Shown here: positions 9,301 to 17,587 of the stretch, one piece after another
How the letters are laid out: each line of letters starts with the position of its first letter
Numbering within the stretch: the first letter of the stretch is position 1
NCBI RefSeq assembly: GCF_018889995.1
Contig: NZ_CP076547.1
Span: forward strand, 558,001-622,000
Reading direction: 5' to 3'
Length of the DNA stretch: 64,000 nucleotides
Source of the DNA: Subtercola sp. PAMC28395
GTDB lineage: Bacteria; Actinomycetota; Actinomycetes; Actinomycetales; Microbacteriaceae
The notes under the pieces: model-generated
What the model was told of the DNA's origin: nothing
The model's database searches: none
Seen by the model: only the letters and a program-made list of their open reading frames with translations
Made by a program: the position numbers and the translations under genes

Positions 9301-9789
9301 GGTCAGGTTGGCCGAGAAGCCGTTGAACGCGAGTGTGTAGGAGTAGTCGACGGATGCCCCGACTGAGGAGGCCACGTCTTTCTGCTGGCTCGCCAGAAAA
9401 TCGGTGTAGCTGGTTACCGGCGCCGACCTGGCGTTCATCTGCGAACCCTTGTCGGGCTTCGTCGGCCCGAACCCGTTCAGGCCGCCCGTGTAGGTGGACG
9501 CAGCGGGGTTGGTCATCGCGACCACGTAGCGGCCATCTGTGAAATCACTCACCGGCTGCGTGGGCGCGCTCGGCAGCGGGGTGAAGCCGATCGACGGGGT
9601 CGTGCCCTGGGATGCGGCAGCGCTCACACCGCTGATGGCGGGAAAGGCCGCAGCGCTTGTCGCCGCTCCGGTGGCTCCGAGCACCACAGCCGCCAGCGCA
9701 GCTGCGACGGTGAGACCCCGCCTCCGCCTCGCCGTTCTACCGAAAACATCGTCATGGGGCAGGGTAAATCGTCGCCGGGGAATACTCAC
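6322..9789 (-). CDS. Secreted S8 (subtilisin-family) serine peptidase with LAxTG-like sorting tail
   Basis: 1155 residues. A signal peptide ends near residue 48; an I9-type propeptide covers about 85-185 (YVVAMTNPAAS). Catalytic triad: Asp225 (GDIDTGI), His322 (DGHGSHTG), Ser655 (LSGTSMAAPH), with oxyanion Asn433. A PA domain is inserted at about 490-590 (GKIVFCQRGVYDR). The C-terminal part is beta-rich (Fn3-like and jelly-roll-like), then a Pro/Thr linker, LASTG, a hydrophobic helix and a RRRR anchor: a class E sortase-like signal. It probably acts on or outside the cell wall and may feed on proteins. It is monocistronic, with a hairpin terminator. Confidence 0.9.
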   Translation of the reverse strand: MSIPRRRFTLPHDDVFGRTARRRRGLTVAAALAAVVLGATGAATSAAAFPAISGVSAAASQGTTPSIGFTPLPSAPTQPVSDFTDGRYVVAMTNPAASTYTGGLNGFGPTKPDKGSQMNARSAPVTSYTDFLASQQKDVASSVGASVDYSYTLAFNGFSANLTAAQASALTANKNVARVTRDELKHITAAEPSTTFLGLDGPSGVWAKNGGVDAAGDGIVVGDIDTGIAPENPSFAGDALGTTPGAAPYLDSSAPAGVGPITFAKADGNTFHGECVTGEQFTTADCTTKIVGARYYLDGFGAGNIGTAATGEYVSPRDGDGHGSHTGSTAVGNNAVTATVGGDSFGQISGVAPAAKISVYKVCWSGPDPASSDDDGCTNADMLAAIDQAVADGVDVLNFSIGGSSALTTVSDTDVAFLGAASAGIFVAASAGNSGPSASTLDNASPWYTTVAASTIPSYEATATLGTTEKFAGGSITVQPNGSGPLTGPLVRADLVKLASATAADALLCAPGSLDPAKVAGKIVFCQRGVYDRTAKSAEVLRAGGTGMLLVNKTPSSIDLDEHSVPTVHLDSTAWDTTYAYSALPAATVTLSKGNTAGPSPAVPQLAGFSSHGPVLGGGSDILKPDITAPGVAILAAAANAQGGDPTWEFLSGTSMAAPHIAGLAALYLGVHPLATPAEIKSAMMTTAGNTVDSTGADVTDVFGQGAGNVDPTKYFNPGLLYLNTSDQWWQYIAGMGYDVTSDPPIVPIDPSDLNLASIAIGSLTGSQTVTRTVTSTQAGTFTASPVSIPGITTVVSPTSLSFDAAGESKSYTVSFTRTDAPLNEFATGYLSWTSGDTVVRSPLAVQPVALLAPAVVTGTGTTGSVDVPVTPGADGAIPLVAEGLAKGDLLLSTNQDPSLPLGGHSAVQGQGTPALFDVTVPAGVSYARFDLHSVTTAEQGADLDLTVDLIDDANGGAVLDEWVSATGAANERVNIASPAAGHYRLSVDVFSLPTGQSTAAMDMRSFLVSPAGGSGSFTVPPAIDGTQGTPTSYTASWRGLDYSSPYLGSVAYGDTGLTTMFEVTTEAAPPTTPTPTPTDTASPVPTVPGTPTPTSSNSASAVPDPGSGGGSGLASTGLTVLLPIGLAGILLLAGISALVVRRRRAASADGGLDE

Positions 9790-10013
9790 CTAGAGAACCT
9801 CAATCAGTCAGAGCCAACACTCGCGGCAGAGGGCCCGCACGCGTTCGACAACCCTAAATGACGACCTCCCCCTGTTTGAGGGATAAAACATTTCAGATGT
9901 GTAAAACCTGTGAAAGAGGCATGAATATTGCGCGACGCTGAAGTTTTTCACAGACTCGGCCCTGCACGCGAAGAAAATCCGCGCGAAGCAACGAACGTAC
10001 CCGGAGGCGGTTG
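9790..10013. other. Intergenic region upstream of the subtilisin gene
   Basis: 224 bases, AT-richer than the surroundings around 9880-9960. It should hold the promoter of the minus-strand protease gene and the 3' end of the ArsR gene transcript. I see no convincing operator, terminator or small gene. Confidence 0.4.
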
Positions 10014-10580
10014 CTAATCGCTGCTGCGGGAGATAGACGGAATGCGGCGCGCCGCCTCTTCGAAGAGTGCCCGCGCGCGTTCGGCGGCCCCGGCCACGGT
10101 GTAGCCCAGCCGTTCGCCGGCGCGTGCTGCGGATGACTGTGACTTGAGCATCTGCGGTGTTCCGTCTGACACTTGCTCTGCTGCCTGCTCGCGTTCGGCC
10201 TGCGACTCAAGCTCGTCGAGCTCGGCTTCGATGTCGAGGGAATCCTGATCCATAGCATCGTCGAAGTCTGCACTCAGGAACGGGATGAGCCAGTCTTCGA
10301 CCTCTTCGAGCGGGCTCGATTCGAGCGCATAGAAGCGGTGCTGTCCCTCTTCTCGCACGGTCACCAGGCCCGCATCACGTAAGACCTTGAGGTGCTTGGA
10401 GACCGTCGGCTGGCTCAGCACGAGCTTCGACACCAGGTCTGACACGCTGATCTCCCCCATCGGCGCCGTCGTGGGGTTGTCTGTCGCGGCGGGAGCATCG
10501 GAGCCCACGTAACGGTCGAGCAGGTGCGACAGGATCTGGCGCCGCGTAGGGTCGGCGATTACAGAGAAGATGTCAGCCAT
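10014..10580 (-). CDS. ArsR-type winged-helix transcriptional regulator
   Basis: 188 residues. ArsR HTH at the N-terminus: ADPTRRQILSHLL and the recognition helix region SQPTVSKHLKVLRDAGLV, followed by wing residues GQHRFYAL. The C-terminal 90 residues are an acidic then Ala/Arg-rich extension without metal-binding cysteines, so a classic arsenic-sensor role is unlikely. ATG 10580 is chosen because the domain begins there. The gene is divergent from the potassium-uptake operon, separated by 115 bases, and may regulate it. Confidence 0.85.
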   Translation of the reverse strand: MADIFSVIADPTRRQILSHLLDRYVGSDAPAATDNPTTAPMGEISVSDLVSKLVLSQPTVSKHLKVLRDAGLVTVREEGQHRFYALESSPLEEVEDWLIPFLSADFDDAMDQDSLDIEAELDELESQAEREQAAEQVSDGTPQMLKSQSSAARAGERLGYTVAGAAERARALFEEAARRIPSISRSSD

Positions 10581-10695
10581 GGCTACAGGGTAGTTGCTCT
10601 GGCCGCGTTGCGCGGTGAGCGACTCCACTGACAAGCTGGGCAACAGAGCAGCCGACCGAGCCTTCTCCACACCGGCGAGGCCAGAGGAGTGATGG

Positions 10696-12144
10696 ATGAC
10701 CGGCAGCACGGCCACACGACGCCCCCGCTATGGCGCATCATCCACCCTCGTGCGGTTTCGCGAAGCGGTCAACGACTTCTCCGGTCGTTCACCCGCCCGG
10801 TTTGCCGTACTCATCTTTCTCGCCCTGGTCGCCGTGTTCACCTTTCTGCTCTCGCTGCCGGTCGCGAGCGCAAGAGGCACAGCGACCGGCCTCGCCGACT
10901 CGCTCTTCACCGCCGTCTCGGTGATCTGCGTCACCGGCCTGTCGACGGTAGACATGGCGACCCACTGGTCGGGTTTCGGCCTGACGGTCATCTACCTCGG
11001 CGTGCAGATCGGTGCGGTGGGCGTGCTGACGCTCGCTTCGATTCTCGGGCTCGTCATCTCGCGAAGGCTCGGGTTGCGTTCGCGACTGCTCGCGATCGGT
11101 GAGGCCGACCCGTCGCATGCCCACTCCGGCATCAGCGGCAGCAGCCAGGCCGTACGCCTCGGGGAGGTGGGTGGGCTGCTGGCCACCGTGGCTGTCAGTG
11201 CTCTCGTCATCGAGGCCGGACTCACCCTGCTGCTGTTCCCCCGGATGCTGCTCAGTGGCATTGCGCCAGACCAGGCGGCCCTGCAGAGCATCTACTACTC
11301 GGCCATGGCGTTCACCAACACGGGGTTCTCGCCCAACCCTGCGGGGCTGGCACCCTTCGCGAAGGACTACTGGTTTCTCGGCGTACTCATGCTCGGAGTC
11401 TTTCTCGGCAGCATCGGGTTCCCGGTGATCTACGCCGTCACCCGCGCGATCCGCACCCCCGGCAAGGCGCGCTGGTCGCTGCACGTCAGGCTCACGGTGG
11501 TGACCTCGCTGATTCTGCTGGGCGGCGGGGCGGCGCTGTACTTTGCGCTCGAATTCTCGAATCCCGGCACGTTCGGGCCTCTGAACGTGGGTGACAAGGC
11601 CTTCCAGTCGCTCTTTCTGTCGACAATGACGAGATCGGGCGGCTTCGCGACGATCCCCATCGACCAGCTGAACGGCTCCAGCATGCTGATCACCGACATG
11701 CTCATGTTCATCGGCGGCGGCTCGGCGTCGACGGCGGGTGGAATCAAGGTGACCACCATCGCGGTACTCTTTCTGGCCGCGTTTGCTGAAGCACGCGGCA
11801 ACGATTCGGTCGAGGCCTTCGGCCGGAGGATTCCGGTCGACATCCTGCGCCTGGCTGTCAGCGTTGTTCTCTGGGGGGCGACGACCGTTGCGGTGGCGAC
11901 AATCGTCATCCTGCAGATCTCGGGCGCAACGCTCGATGCGGTTCTCTTCGACGTGATCTCGGCGTTCGGCACCTCCGGCCTGTCGACCGGCCTCACCGCG
12001 AGCCTGCCCGACGCGGGAATCTACGTGATGGCCGCGACCATGTTCATGGGGCGGATCGGCACCGTGACCTTCGCGGCTGCGCTGGCCTCCCGGCACCGCC
12101 GCCAGCTCTACACCTATCCAGAAGAGAGGCCGATCGTTGGCTAG
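10696..12144 (+). CDS. TrkH/KtrB family potassium transporter subunit
   Basis: 482 residues with four repeated M1-P-M2 units. Selectivity-filter-like segments are visible: SVICVTGLST, MAFTNTGFSP, TMTRSGGFAT and SAFGTSGLSTG. The channel subunit translocates K+ with the regulatory RCK subunit encoded next. Its stop overlaps the TTG start of trkA by 8 bases. Confidence 0.92.
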   Translation: MTGSTATRRPRYGASSTLVRFREAVNDFSGRSPARFAVLIFLALVAVFTFLLSLPVASARGTATGLADSLFTAVSVICVTGLSTVDMATHWSGFGLTVIYLGVQIGAVGVLTLASILGLVISRRLGLRSRLLAIGEADPSHAHSGISGSSQAVRLGEVGGLLATVAVSALVIEAGLTLLLFPRMLLSGIAPDQAALQSIYYSAMAFTNTGFSPNPAGLAPFAKDYWFLGVLMLGVFLGSIGFPVIYAVTRAIRTPGKARWSLHVRLTVVTSLILLGGGAALYFALEFSNPGTFGPLNVGDKAFQSLFLSTMTRSGGFATIPIDQLNGSSMLITDMLMFIGGGSASTAGGIKVTTIAVLFLAAFAEARGNDSVEAFGRRIPVDILRLAVSVVLWGATTVAVATIVILQISGATLDAVLFDVISAFGTSGLSTGLTASLPDAGIYVMAATMFMGRIGTVTFAAALASRHRRQLYTYPEERPIVG

Positions 12145-12817
12145 CAACTCATCAGACGCACCCGTTCTCATCGTCGGCCTTGGCCGTTTCGGTGCGGCGG
12201 CGGCCAGCAAGCTCGAGCGCCTCGGGCGCGAAGTGCTCGTGATCGACACCGACGCGGCCCTCGTGCAGAAGTGGTCGGGTGTCGCGACACACGCCGTACA
12301 GGCAGACGCCGGCGACATCGATGCCCTGAGGCAGGTGGGCGCGCAGGGCTTCTCCATCGCGATCGTCGCCATCGGTGCGTCGCTCGAGGCCAGCGTTCTC
12401 GCCACCTCCAACCTCGACGAACTAGGCGTGCCTCAGATCTGGGCGAAGGCGATGTCGCACTCGCACGGCGTCATTCTGCAGCGCATCGGCGCCCACCACG
12501 TGATCTACCCCGAAGCGGAGTCGGGCGACCGCATCGCCCATCTCGTGTCGGGGCAGGTGCTCGACTTCATCGAATTCGACGACGAACTGTCGCTGGCGAA
12601 GCTGCGCCCTCCCCTCGCGGCCCGCGGGGCAGCGCTCTCCACTCTTGCCCTCCGCCGCAAGCACGGGATCACGGTCGTGGGCGTCAGGAGCCCCGGCCAG
12701 AAGTTCGTGTACGCGGGAGCCGACACGATCGTTGGCGAAGACGACCTGATCGTGGTGTCGGGTACGGCCGCCGACATCGACGGCTTTGCGCGGCTGCCTC
12801 GCGCGCTGAAGCTATGA
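12137..12817 (+). CDS. TrkA/KtrA family potassium uptake regulatory protein
   Basis: 226 residues. The RCK_N Rossmann fold has VLIVGLGRFGAAAASKLE and the acidic residue in VIDTD for nucleotide binding; the C-terminal RCK_C domain covers about 140-225. It gates the TrkH subunit in response to nucleotides. TTG 12137 overlaps the TrkH stop, giving translational coupling, and the frame has no closer ATG before the Rossmann strand. Confidence 0.9.
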   Translation: MASNSSDAPVLIVGLGRFGAAAASKLERLGREVLVIDTDAALVQKWSGVATHAVQADAGDIDALRQVGAQGFSIAIVAIGASLEASVLATSNLDELGVPQIWAKAMSHSHGVILQRIGAHHVIYPEAESGDRIAHLVSGQVLDFIEFDDELSLAKLRPPLAARGAALSTLALRRKHGITVVGVRSPGQKFVYAGADTIVGEDDLIVVSGTAADIDGFARLPRALKL

Positions 12818-12836
12818 GCGCGCGCTGGAGCTAAAA

Positions 12837-12859
12837 GCGAGCATCCAGTGGATGCTCGC
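12837..12859. terminator. Hairpin terminator of the trkH-trkA operon
   Basis: Perfect 10-bp stem 12837-12846/12850-12859 with a 3-base loop, 19 bases after the trkA stop. No U-tract follows. Confidence 0.7.
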
Positions 12860-12987
12860 CGCGACGCTCCCCACCGACACGGCCCGCCGATTCTGCGAAT
12901 CGTCGGGAACCGGCGGCGTGGGCCCAGCGCCGACGAAGCTATGCTTCGTCGGGAAAAGTGCGGCCGTGCATGGCGCGCGCCCGCCAG

Positions 12988-13827
12988 TCACCCGGCAGCG
13001 AGTTCACGCGCCCGCGCCAGCGCCGCGTCAGTCGCCTCGATGAAGATCGTGTCGAGCCGGGCATCCTGCAGCACGCCGATCGCCCGCTCTGTGGTGCCCT
13101 TCGGGCTGGTGACCTGAATGCGAAGCTGCTCTGGTGTCTTGTCGGACTGGCGCAGGAGCTCGGCCGCCCCGATGAAGGTGCCGTTCACGAGCTGGGCTGC
13201 CTGCTCGGGCGAGAACCCCTTCTCCACAGCAGCGGCCGTCAGCTTCTCTATCAACAGAAAAACGTAGGCGGGCCCCGAGCCCGAGATGGTGCTGAGAGCA
13301 TCGAGTTGTGACTCCGGAACCTCGACCACCTCCCCCACCGTGGAGAACAGCGCGCGCACGATCTCGAGCTGTTCGGGGGTCGATCGCGAGCCAGCACTGA
13401 TTCCGGTGACCGCGCGGCCCACCATCGCCGGGGTGTTCGGCATCGACCGGATGATCGCCACCCCCTCCGGCGTGTGCGACTCCGCTGTTGCGGTCGTCAC
13501 ACCGGCCGCGACGCTCACCACGATCGTGCCGGGCTCGAGTACCGGGCTGATCTCGTCGAGCAGCTCGGCGACCATGTGCGGCTTCACCGCGACGAGCACG
13601 ATGGCGGCACCGGCCACAGCCGTGCAGTTCGCTTCTGGGTCTTCACTCGTCACAAAAGAGGTGACCTTCTCCGATCGCGGGAGAAGGTCCGCGCTCGCTG
13701 TAGCACGGTTGGTCACGCGGATCGGACCATCCACGCGAACGTTGGGTGCCAGCACGCCGCTCAGAATGGCCCGGCCCATCGAACCGGCGCCGAGAAGTGC
13801 GATAGAGGGGAGCCTGATTTCGTTCAC
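12988..13827 (-). CDS. proC: Pyrroline-5-carboxylate reductase
   Basis: 279 residues; last step of proline synthesis using NAD(P)H. Rossmann motif IALLGAGSMGRAIL at the N-terminus; the C-terminal domain contains the family signature SGSGPAYVFLLIE and the region QVTSPKGTTERAI. Length and motifs are complete. It is monocistronic and divergent from the CDF transporter gene 58 bases away. Confidence 0.93.
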   Translation of the reverse strand: MNEIRLPSIALLGAGSMGRAILSGVLAPNVRVDGPIRVTNRATASADLLPRSEKVTSFVTSEDPEANCTAVAGAAIVLVAVKPHMVAELLDEISPVLEPGTIVVSVAAGVTTATAESHTPEGVAIIRSMPNTPAMVGRAVTGISAGSRSTPEQLEIVRALFSTVGEVVEVPESQLDALSTISGSGPAYVFLLIEKLTAAAVEKGFSPEQAAQLVNGTFIGAAELLRQSDKTPEQLRIQVTSPKGTTERAIGVLQDARLDTIFIEATDAALARARELAAG

Positions 13828-13885
13828 CCGACCATCCTAGGATTGGGAGCACCATCGATACTCGAAATCACAAGGGACTTCATAC

Positions 13886-14848
13886 GTGAGCACATCTGGC
13901 GGCAACACAGCGATCTTCGCCGCACTGGGCGCCAACCTCGGAATCGCGGTCATCAAGTTCGTGGCCTTCGTCTTCTCGGGGTCGTCGTCGATGCTCGCTG
14001 AGAGCGTGCATTCGCTTGCCGACTCCGGCAACCAGCTGCTCCTTCTTCTGGGTGGCCGCAAGGCCCGCAAGGAGGCCGACGTCGAGCATCCGTTCGGGTA
14101 CGGCCGCGAGCGGTATGTCTACGCGTTCGTCGTCTCGATCATCCTGTTCTCGGTCGGTGGGGTGTTCTCGCTCTACGAGGGCATCGAGAAGGTCGGGCAC
14201 CCGCACCCCATCGAGACGCCATGGCTGCCGATCGCCGTGCTGGTGGCCGCGATGATCCTCGAGGGATTCTCGCTGCGAACCGCGATGAAGGAGAGCAACC
14301 ACACGCGCGGTGGCCAGTCGTGGGTGCAGTTCATCCGCCGCGCCAAGGCACCGGAGCTCCCGGTCGTGCTGCTCGAAGATGTCGCCGCGCTCATCGGGCT
14401 TGCGCTCGCGTTCATCGGCATTGTGCTCGCGGTGATCACGGGAAACGGTGTGTTCGACGGCATCGGCACCATCGGTATCGGCGTGCTGCTCATCCTGGTT
14501 GCCATCGTTCTCGGCATCGAGACGAAGAGCCTGCTCGTCGGCGAGGGCGCTGGGCCGGCCGACATCGCGAAGATCCTGGCCGCCATCGAGGCTGGCGACG
14601 AGGTCGAGCGGGTCATCCACATGAAGACTCTCTACCTCGGGCCAGACGAGCTCATGGTGGCGGCCAAGATCGCCTTGCCTGCGTCTGCGCGCCTCGACGA
14701 TGTGGCTGCCACGATCAACTCGGTTGAGGCGCGGATTCGTGCGACACTGCCCATCGCCAGGGTGATCTACATCGAACCCGATGTCTATGTCGCTCCCGTC
14801 GACCCGGCGACGCCGACCGAGGCCATCGTCATCAAGGCCTCTGACTGA
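13886..14848 (+). CDS. Cation diffusion facilitator (CDF) family metal transporter
   Basis: 320 residues, six membrane helices and a C-terminal cytoplasmic ferredoxin-like domain (from about residue 225). TM2 carries AESVHSLADSGNQ (HxxxD). In TM5 the usual second HxxxD is replaced by LLEDVAALIGL, the ZNT9-like variant of the family, so the metal specificity is uncertain. No metal regulator is next to it. Confidence 0.88.
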   Translation: MSTSGGNTAIFAALGANLGIAVIKFVAFVFSGSSSMLAESVHSLADSGNQLLLLLGGRKARKEADVEHPFGYGRERYVYAFVVSIILFSVGGVFSLYEGIEKVGHPHPIETPWLPIAVLVAAMILEGFSLRTAMKESNHTRGGQSWVQFIRRAKAPELPVVLLEDVAALIGLALAFIGIVLAVITGNGVFDGIGTIGIGVLLILVAIVLGIETKSLLVGEGAGPADIAKILAAIEAGDEVERVIHMKTLYLGPDELMVAAKIALPASARLDDVAATINSVEARIRATLPIARVIYIEPDVYVAPVDPATPTEAIVIKASD

Positions 14849-14936
14849 AAGCAGCGCCCAACCCCTTCGGGCCACGCTGCCGCAGTGACATGCGCTTGGT
14901 TCACTCAGGCCGGATCTCAGCGACGCCGACGGTCCC

Positions 14937-15410
14937 TCACGATTCGCGGAAGAAATCGGTGAGGAGCTGGCCGCACTCGTCAGCGCGCACCCCGGCGAAG
15001 ACCTCGACCCGGTGGTTCAGCCTGCGGTCCCGCAGCACGTCGTAGACAGACCCAGCGGCGCCCGCCTTCTCGTCCCACGCGCCGAAGACGACTGTGTCGA
15101 CCCGAGCCGCGAGAATCGCGCCTGCACACATCACACACGGTTCGAGCGTGACGATCAGTGTCGTGCCCTGCAGCTGCCAGGTGCCTCTTGCTCGGGCCGC
15201 CGTCCGGAGGGCGACGATCTCGGCGTGCGCGGTCGGGTCGGTGTGAAGCTCCCGTTCGTTGCGTCCACCTGCCAGGCGTTCGCCCGATTCCGTCACGACG
15301 ATCGCGCCGACAGGCACGTCTCCGGTGCGCAGCGCGAGCCGTGCCTCAACGAGGGCTTCGAGCATCCATTCGTCGTGCTGCCCGGACGCGGGGAAGACTG
15401 CTTCTGACAC
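14937..15410 (-). CDS. tadA: tRNA-specific adenosine deaminase
   Basis: 157 residues. Deaminates A34 of tRNA-Arg(ACG) to inosine. Zinc motif DPTAHAEIVALR with catalytic Glu and LEPCVMCAGA (PCxxC). GTG 15410 is chosen over ATG 15443 because a strong Shine-Dalgarno (GGGAGGGG) lies just before it. Divergent from upp. Confidence 0.9.
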   Translation of the reverse strand: MSEAVFPASGQHDEWMLEALVEARLALRTGDVPVGAIVVTESGERLAGGRNERELHTDPTAHAEIVALRTAARARGTWQLQGTTLIVTLEPCVMCAGAILAARVDTVVFGAWDEKAGAAGSVYDVLRDRRLNHRVEVFAGVRADECGQLLTDFFRES

Positions 15411-15512
15411 GGGCCCCTCCCTCTGCGTTTGGATGATCGGCACTCGTCGTTACCCAGACCGACGTGCGGCTGCATGCTCGCTGGCTGCGTGGTCTGGCGG
15501 TAGATTTACCCT

Positions 15513-16145
15513 ATGCGAGTTCACGTTGCCGACCACCCGCTCATCACCCACAAACTGACGGTGCTGCGCGATCAGTCGACATCGTCGGCGACCTTTCGTG
15601 CGCTTACCGAGGAGCTGGTCACGCTGCTCGCCTACGAGGCGACGCGCAATGTTCGCGTGAACGAGGTGACCATCACTACCCCCGTCGCGGTGACGACCGG
15701 TGTAGCGCTGAGCGAACCACGCCCGCTGGTGGTGCCCATTCTCCGGGCCGGGCTCGGCATGCTCGAGGGAATGGTGAAGCTTGTGCCGACCGCCGAGGTC
15801 GGGTTTCTCGGCATGGTGCGCAACGAAGAGACCCTCGAGCCGAGCACCTATGCCGAACGCCTGCCCGACGATCTCTCGAACCGACAGTGCTTCGTGCTCG
15901 ATCCGATGCTCGCCACCGGCGGCTCCCTCGGGGCGGCCATCGACTTTCTCTTCGCCAGAGGTGCCGTCGACGTGACCGCCATCTGCCTGCTCGCTGCCCC
16001 CGAAGGCGTCGCGGCGCTCGAGAAGCGCACCGCGGGCCACGACGTGACACTGGTGCTCGGTGCCCTGGATGAGCGGCTCAACGAACTCGGCTACATCGTG
16101 CCCGGGCTCGGCGATGCCGGTGACCGGCTCTACGGGGTCGTCTGA
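15513..16145 (+). CDS. upp: Uracil phosphoribosyltransferase
   Basis: 210 residues; converts uracil and PRPP to UMP. The PRPP-binding motif is [19 protein letters not shown] and the uracil-binding C-terminus [16 protein letters not shown], both intact. Monocistronic. Confidence 0.95.
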   Translation: MRVHVADHPLITHKLTVLRDQSTSSATFRALTEELVTLLAYEATRNVRVNEVTITTPVAVTTGVALSEPRPLVVPILRAGLGMLEGMVKLVPTAEVGFLGMVRNEETLEPSTYAERLPDDLSNRQCFVLDPMLATGGSLGAAIDFLFARGAVDVTAICLLAAPEGVAALEKRTAGHDVTLVLGALDERLNELGYIVPGLGDAGDRLYGVV

Positions 16146-16297
16146 GGCAGGAGTCGACTGAGACTGGCGGCGTCTGAGGCGGGGTCATCCGACGCTGGAT
16201 CGAGTGATACTTCGTCGACTGACTCGTCCGGTGACCCCCGCTCACCACGCAAGAATCATCCATCGGGGCCGATACGGGCCGTGCTGGCGCAAATAAG

Positions 16298-16327
16298 TTG
16301 ACATGCGCACCGATATTCGGCTTTACT
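16298..16327 (+). promoter_or_regulatory. Candidate SigA-type promoter placing +1 at the leader-peptide ATG
   Basis: TTGACA at 16298-16303, then an 18-base spacer and TTTACT at 16322-16327. Transcription would start about 7-8 bases further on, at the ATG at 16335, giving a leaderless mRNA for the mini-ORF. Inferred from consensus only. Confidence 0.5.
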
Positions 16328-16334
16328 TACCTCT

Positions 16335-16436
16335 ATGTATGACGACTCTCGCACCCCTACCTCCTTCGAGGCCTCAGGGAATGCCGGCATGATGATGCCC
16401 GGCCGCGCCGCCATGCTCTGTCGAATGTGTCGCTAA
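16335..16436 (+). CDS. Candidate 33-residue Cys-containing leader peptide
   Basis: Mini-ORF starting MYDDSRTPTSFEASGNAG and ending in MLCRMCR just before a TAA. The predicted promoter puts its ATG at the 5' end of the transcript, so it would be translated without a leader. It lies 255 bases upstream of the winged-helix regulator gene. Actinobacteria use such leaderless Cys-containing upstream peptides to tune downstream genes to cysteine supply; whether this belongs to them is inference. Confidence 0.45.
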   Translation: MYDDSRTPTSFEASGNAGMMMPGRAAMLCRMCR

Positions 16437-16691
16437 CGAGACGTGCCGCTAACAAGCGCACCCTCTCTTCCCGCCCGCCGAGTTTGACTCGAATCGCACT
16501 CCTTCACGGGTGCAGATGATCGAACTCCTCTCCGGCCGACCCACACCCCGGTCTGCCGCCCCGGCGCCCTAACAACGCCACATCGACAGAAGCGCAGTTC
16601 TCCACCGCACCGGATCTCGTGAAGCCAGTCAGGCTCACACCCGGTTGCGAAACAGAGCACTGCGAGCATCATCACCCCCAAAGGACCTCCC
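16437..16691 (+). promoter_or_regulatory. Long 5' leader of the winged-helix regulator mRNA
   Basis: Unusual C-rich, G-poor leader between the mini-ORF and the regulator. The sequence CGCTAAC occurs twice near its start (16431 and 16447). It ends with AAAGGA, a Shine-Dalgarno, before the GTG at 16692. I see no known riboswitch motif. Confidence 0.35.
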
Positions 16692-17435
16692 GTGTCAATC
16701 GCTCATCTCACCACCTCGCTCGCACCGGCCCCCCTCACGCAGCGCCAGACCGTCACTCCGCTGCCCACCTCGGCACCGACGACCTCCGCTGAGCCGGGCA
16801 GCCCAGCGGCATCCCGCATCCGTGCCGTACCGTCGGGCACCGAAGCCCGCGGCTTCGTCTTGTACGTCGGCATCGACGAAGAGAAGGCCGAAGCAGACGG
16901 CACCGAGCTCGGCAAGATCGTTGCCCAGATCAAGGCGCTCGTCGCCCAGATCGCCCCCAGCTCAGAGACCTACGCCGCTGTTGCGCTGGCGCCGCGCGGC
17001 TCAGGCGGCCGAGACGTCGACGTCGTTCGTCTCGCCCTCCAGGATCCGGCCGCACTCGCCAAGCACCGCCACGAGGAGCCCGAACCCGAAGATCGCGCCC
17101 GCGACGGCGTCGTGATCGACCTCTCGCGCAAGCGCCTGCTGCTCGACAACGAATCGGCAAACCTCACCTACAAGGAGTTCGAGCTTCTCCAGTACCTGGT
17201 GCTGCGCGAAGGTCGCACCATCGACCGCGCCGAACTGATCAATGCGCTCTGGAGCGCCAGCGACGACGACATCCCCAACGAGCGCACAATCGACGTGCAC
17301 GTTCGCCGCCTGCGCTCGAAGCTCGGCGACTATGAAGACATCGTGCGCACGGTTCGCGGTGTCGGCTACCGCTTCGACCGCCACGCCGACGTCTCGGTGC
17401 GCCAGACGAGCACCCCCAGCCCTGACCTGTTCTGA
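16692..17435 (+). CDS. Orphan OmpR-type winged-helix DNA-binding protein
   Basis: 247 residues. The C-terminal Trans_reg_C domain (about 130-233) is clear: LTYKEFELLQYLVLREGR, RTIDVHVRRLRSKLG and VRTVRGVGYRF. There is no receiver domain or phosphoacceptor Asp; the N-terminal half has a Ser/Thr/Pro-rich start and a small alpha/beta part (FVLYVGIDEEKAEADGTELG). No kinase is adjacent. A regulator of this architecture is common in Microbacteriaceae; its targets are unknown. The start is GTG after AAAGGA. Confidence 0.85.
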   Translation: MSIAHLTTSLAPAPLTQRQTVTPLPTSAPTTSAEPGSPAASRIRAVPSGTEARGFVLYVGIDEEKAEADGTELGKIVAQIKALVAQIAPSSETYAAVALAPRGSGGRDVDVVRLALQDPAALAKHRHEEPEPEDRARDGVVIDLSRKRLLLDNESANLTYKEFELLQYLVLREGRTIDRAELINALWSASDDDIPNERTIDVHVRRLRSKLGDYEDIVRTVRGVGYRFDRHADVSVRQTSTPSPDLF

Positions 17436-17552
17436 ATGCTGTTTGTTTGGTGCGCCGCGGAAATATTCCCGCACGGATCAGAGGTTCCAAGCGCGAAACG
17501 AACAGACGCAGACCCTCTGGGCGAATTCTTAGGAAAATAACGTTTTGATAAC

Positions 17553-17582
17553 TTGCTCGCCGTTACATAACCGTTATATAGT
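17553..17582 (+). promoter_or_regulatory. Candidate promoter of a small RNA
   Basis: TTGCTC at 17553-17558, an 18-base spacer and TATAGT at 17577-17582 within a locally AT-rich stretch. It would start transcription near 17588, 100 bases before a strong terminator. Confidence 0.4.
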
Positions 17583-17587
17583 TCAAG

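Noticed and set aside
9893..10273. 126-residue minus-strand frame over the ArsR 3' end
   Set aside because: Overlaps the ArsR gene in another frame and has no recognisable features.
10789..12411. 540-residue frame on the minus strand across trkH/trkA
   Set aside because: Low-complexity Arg/Asp/Ala protein antisense to a convincing transporter gene; a shadow frame.
16433..16681. 82-residue minus-strand frame
   Set aside because: No family, no start context, and it would be antisense to the leader of the winged-helix gene.
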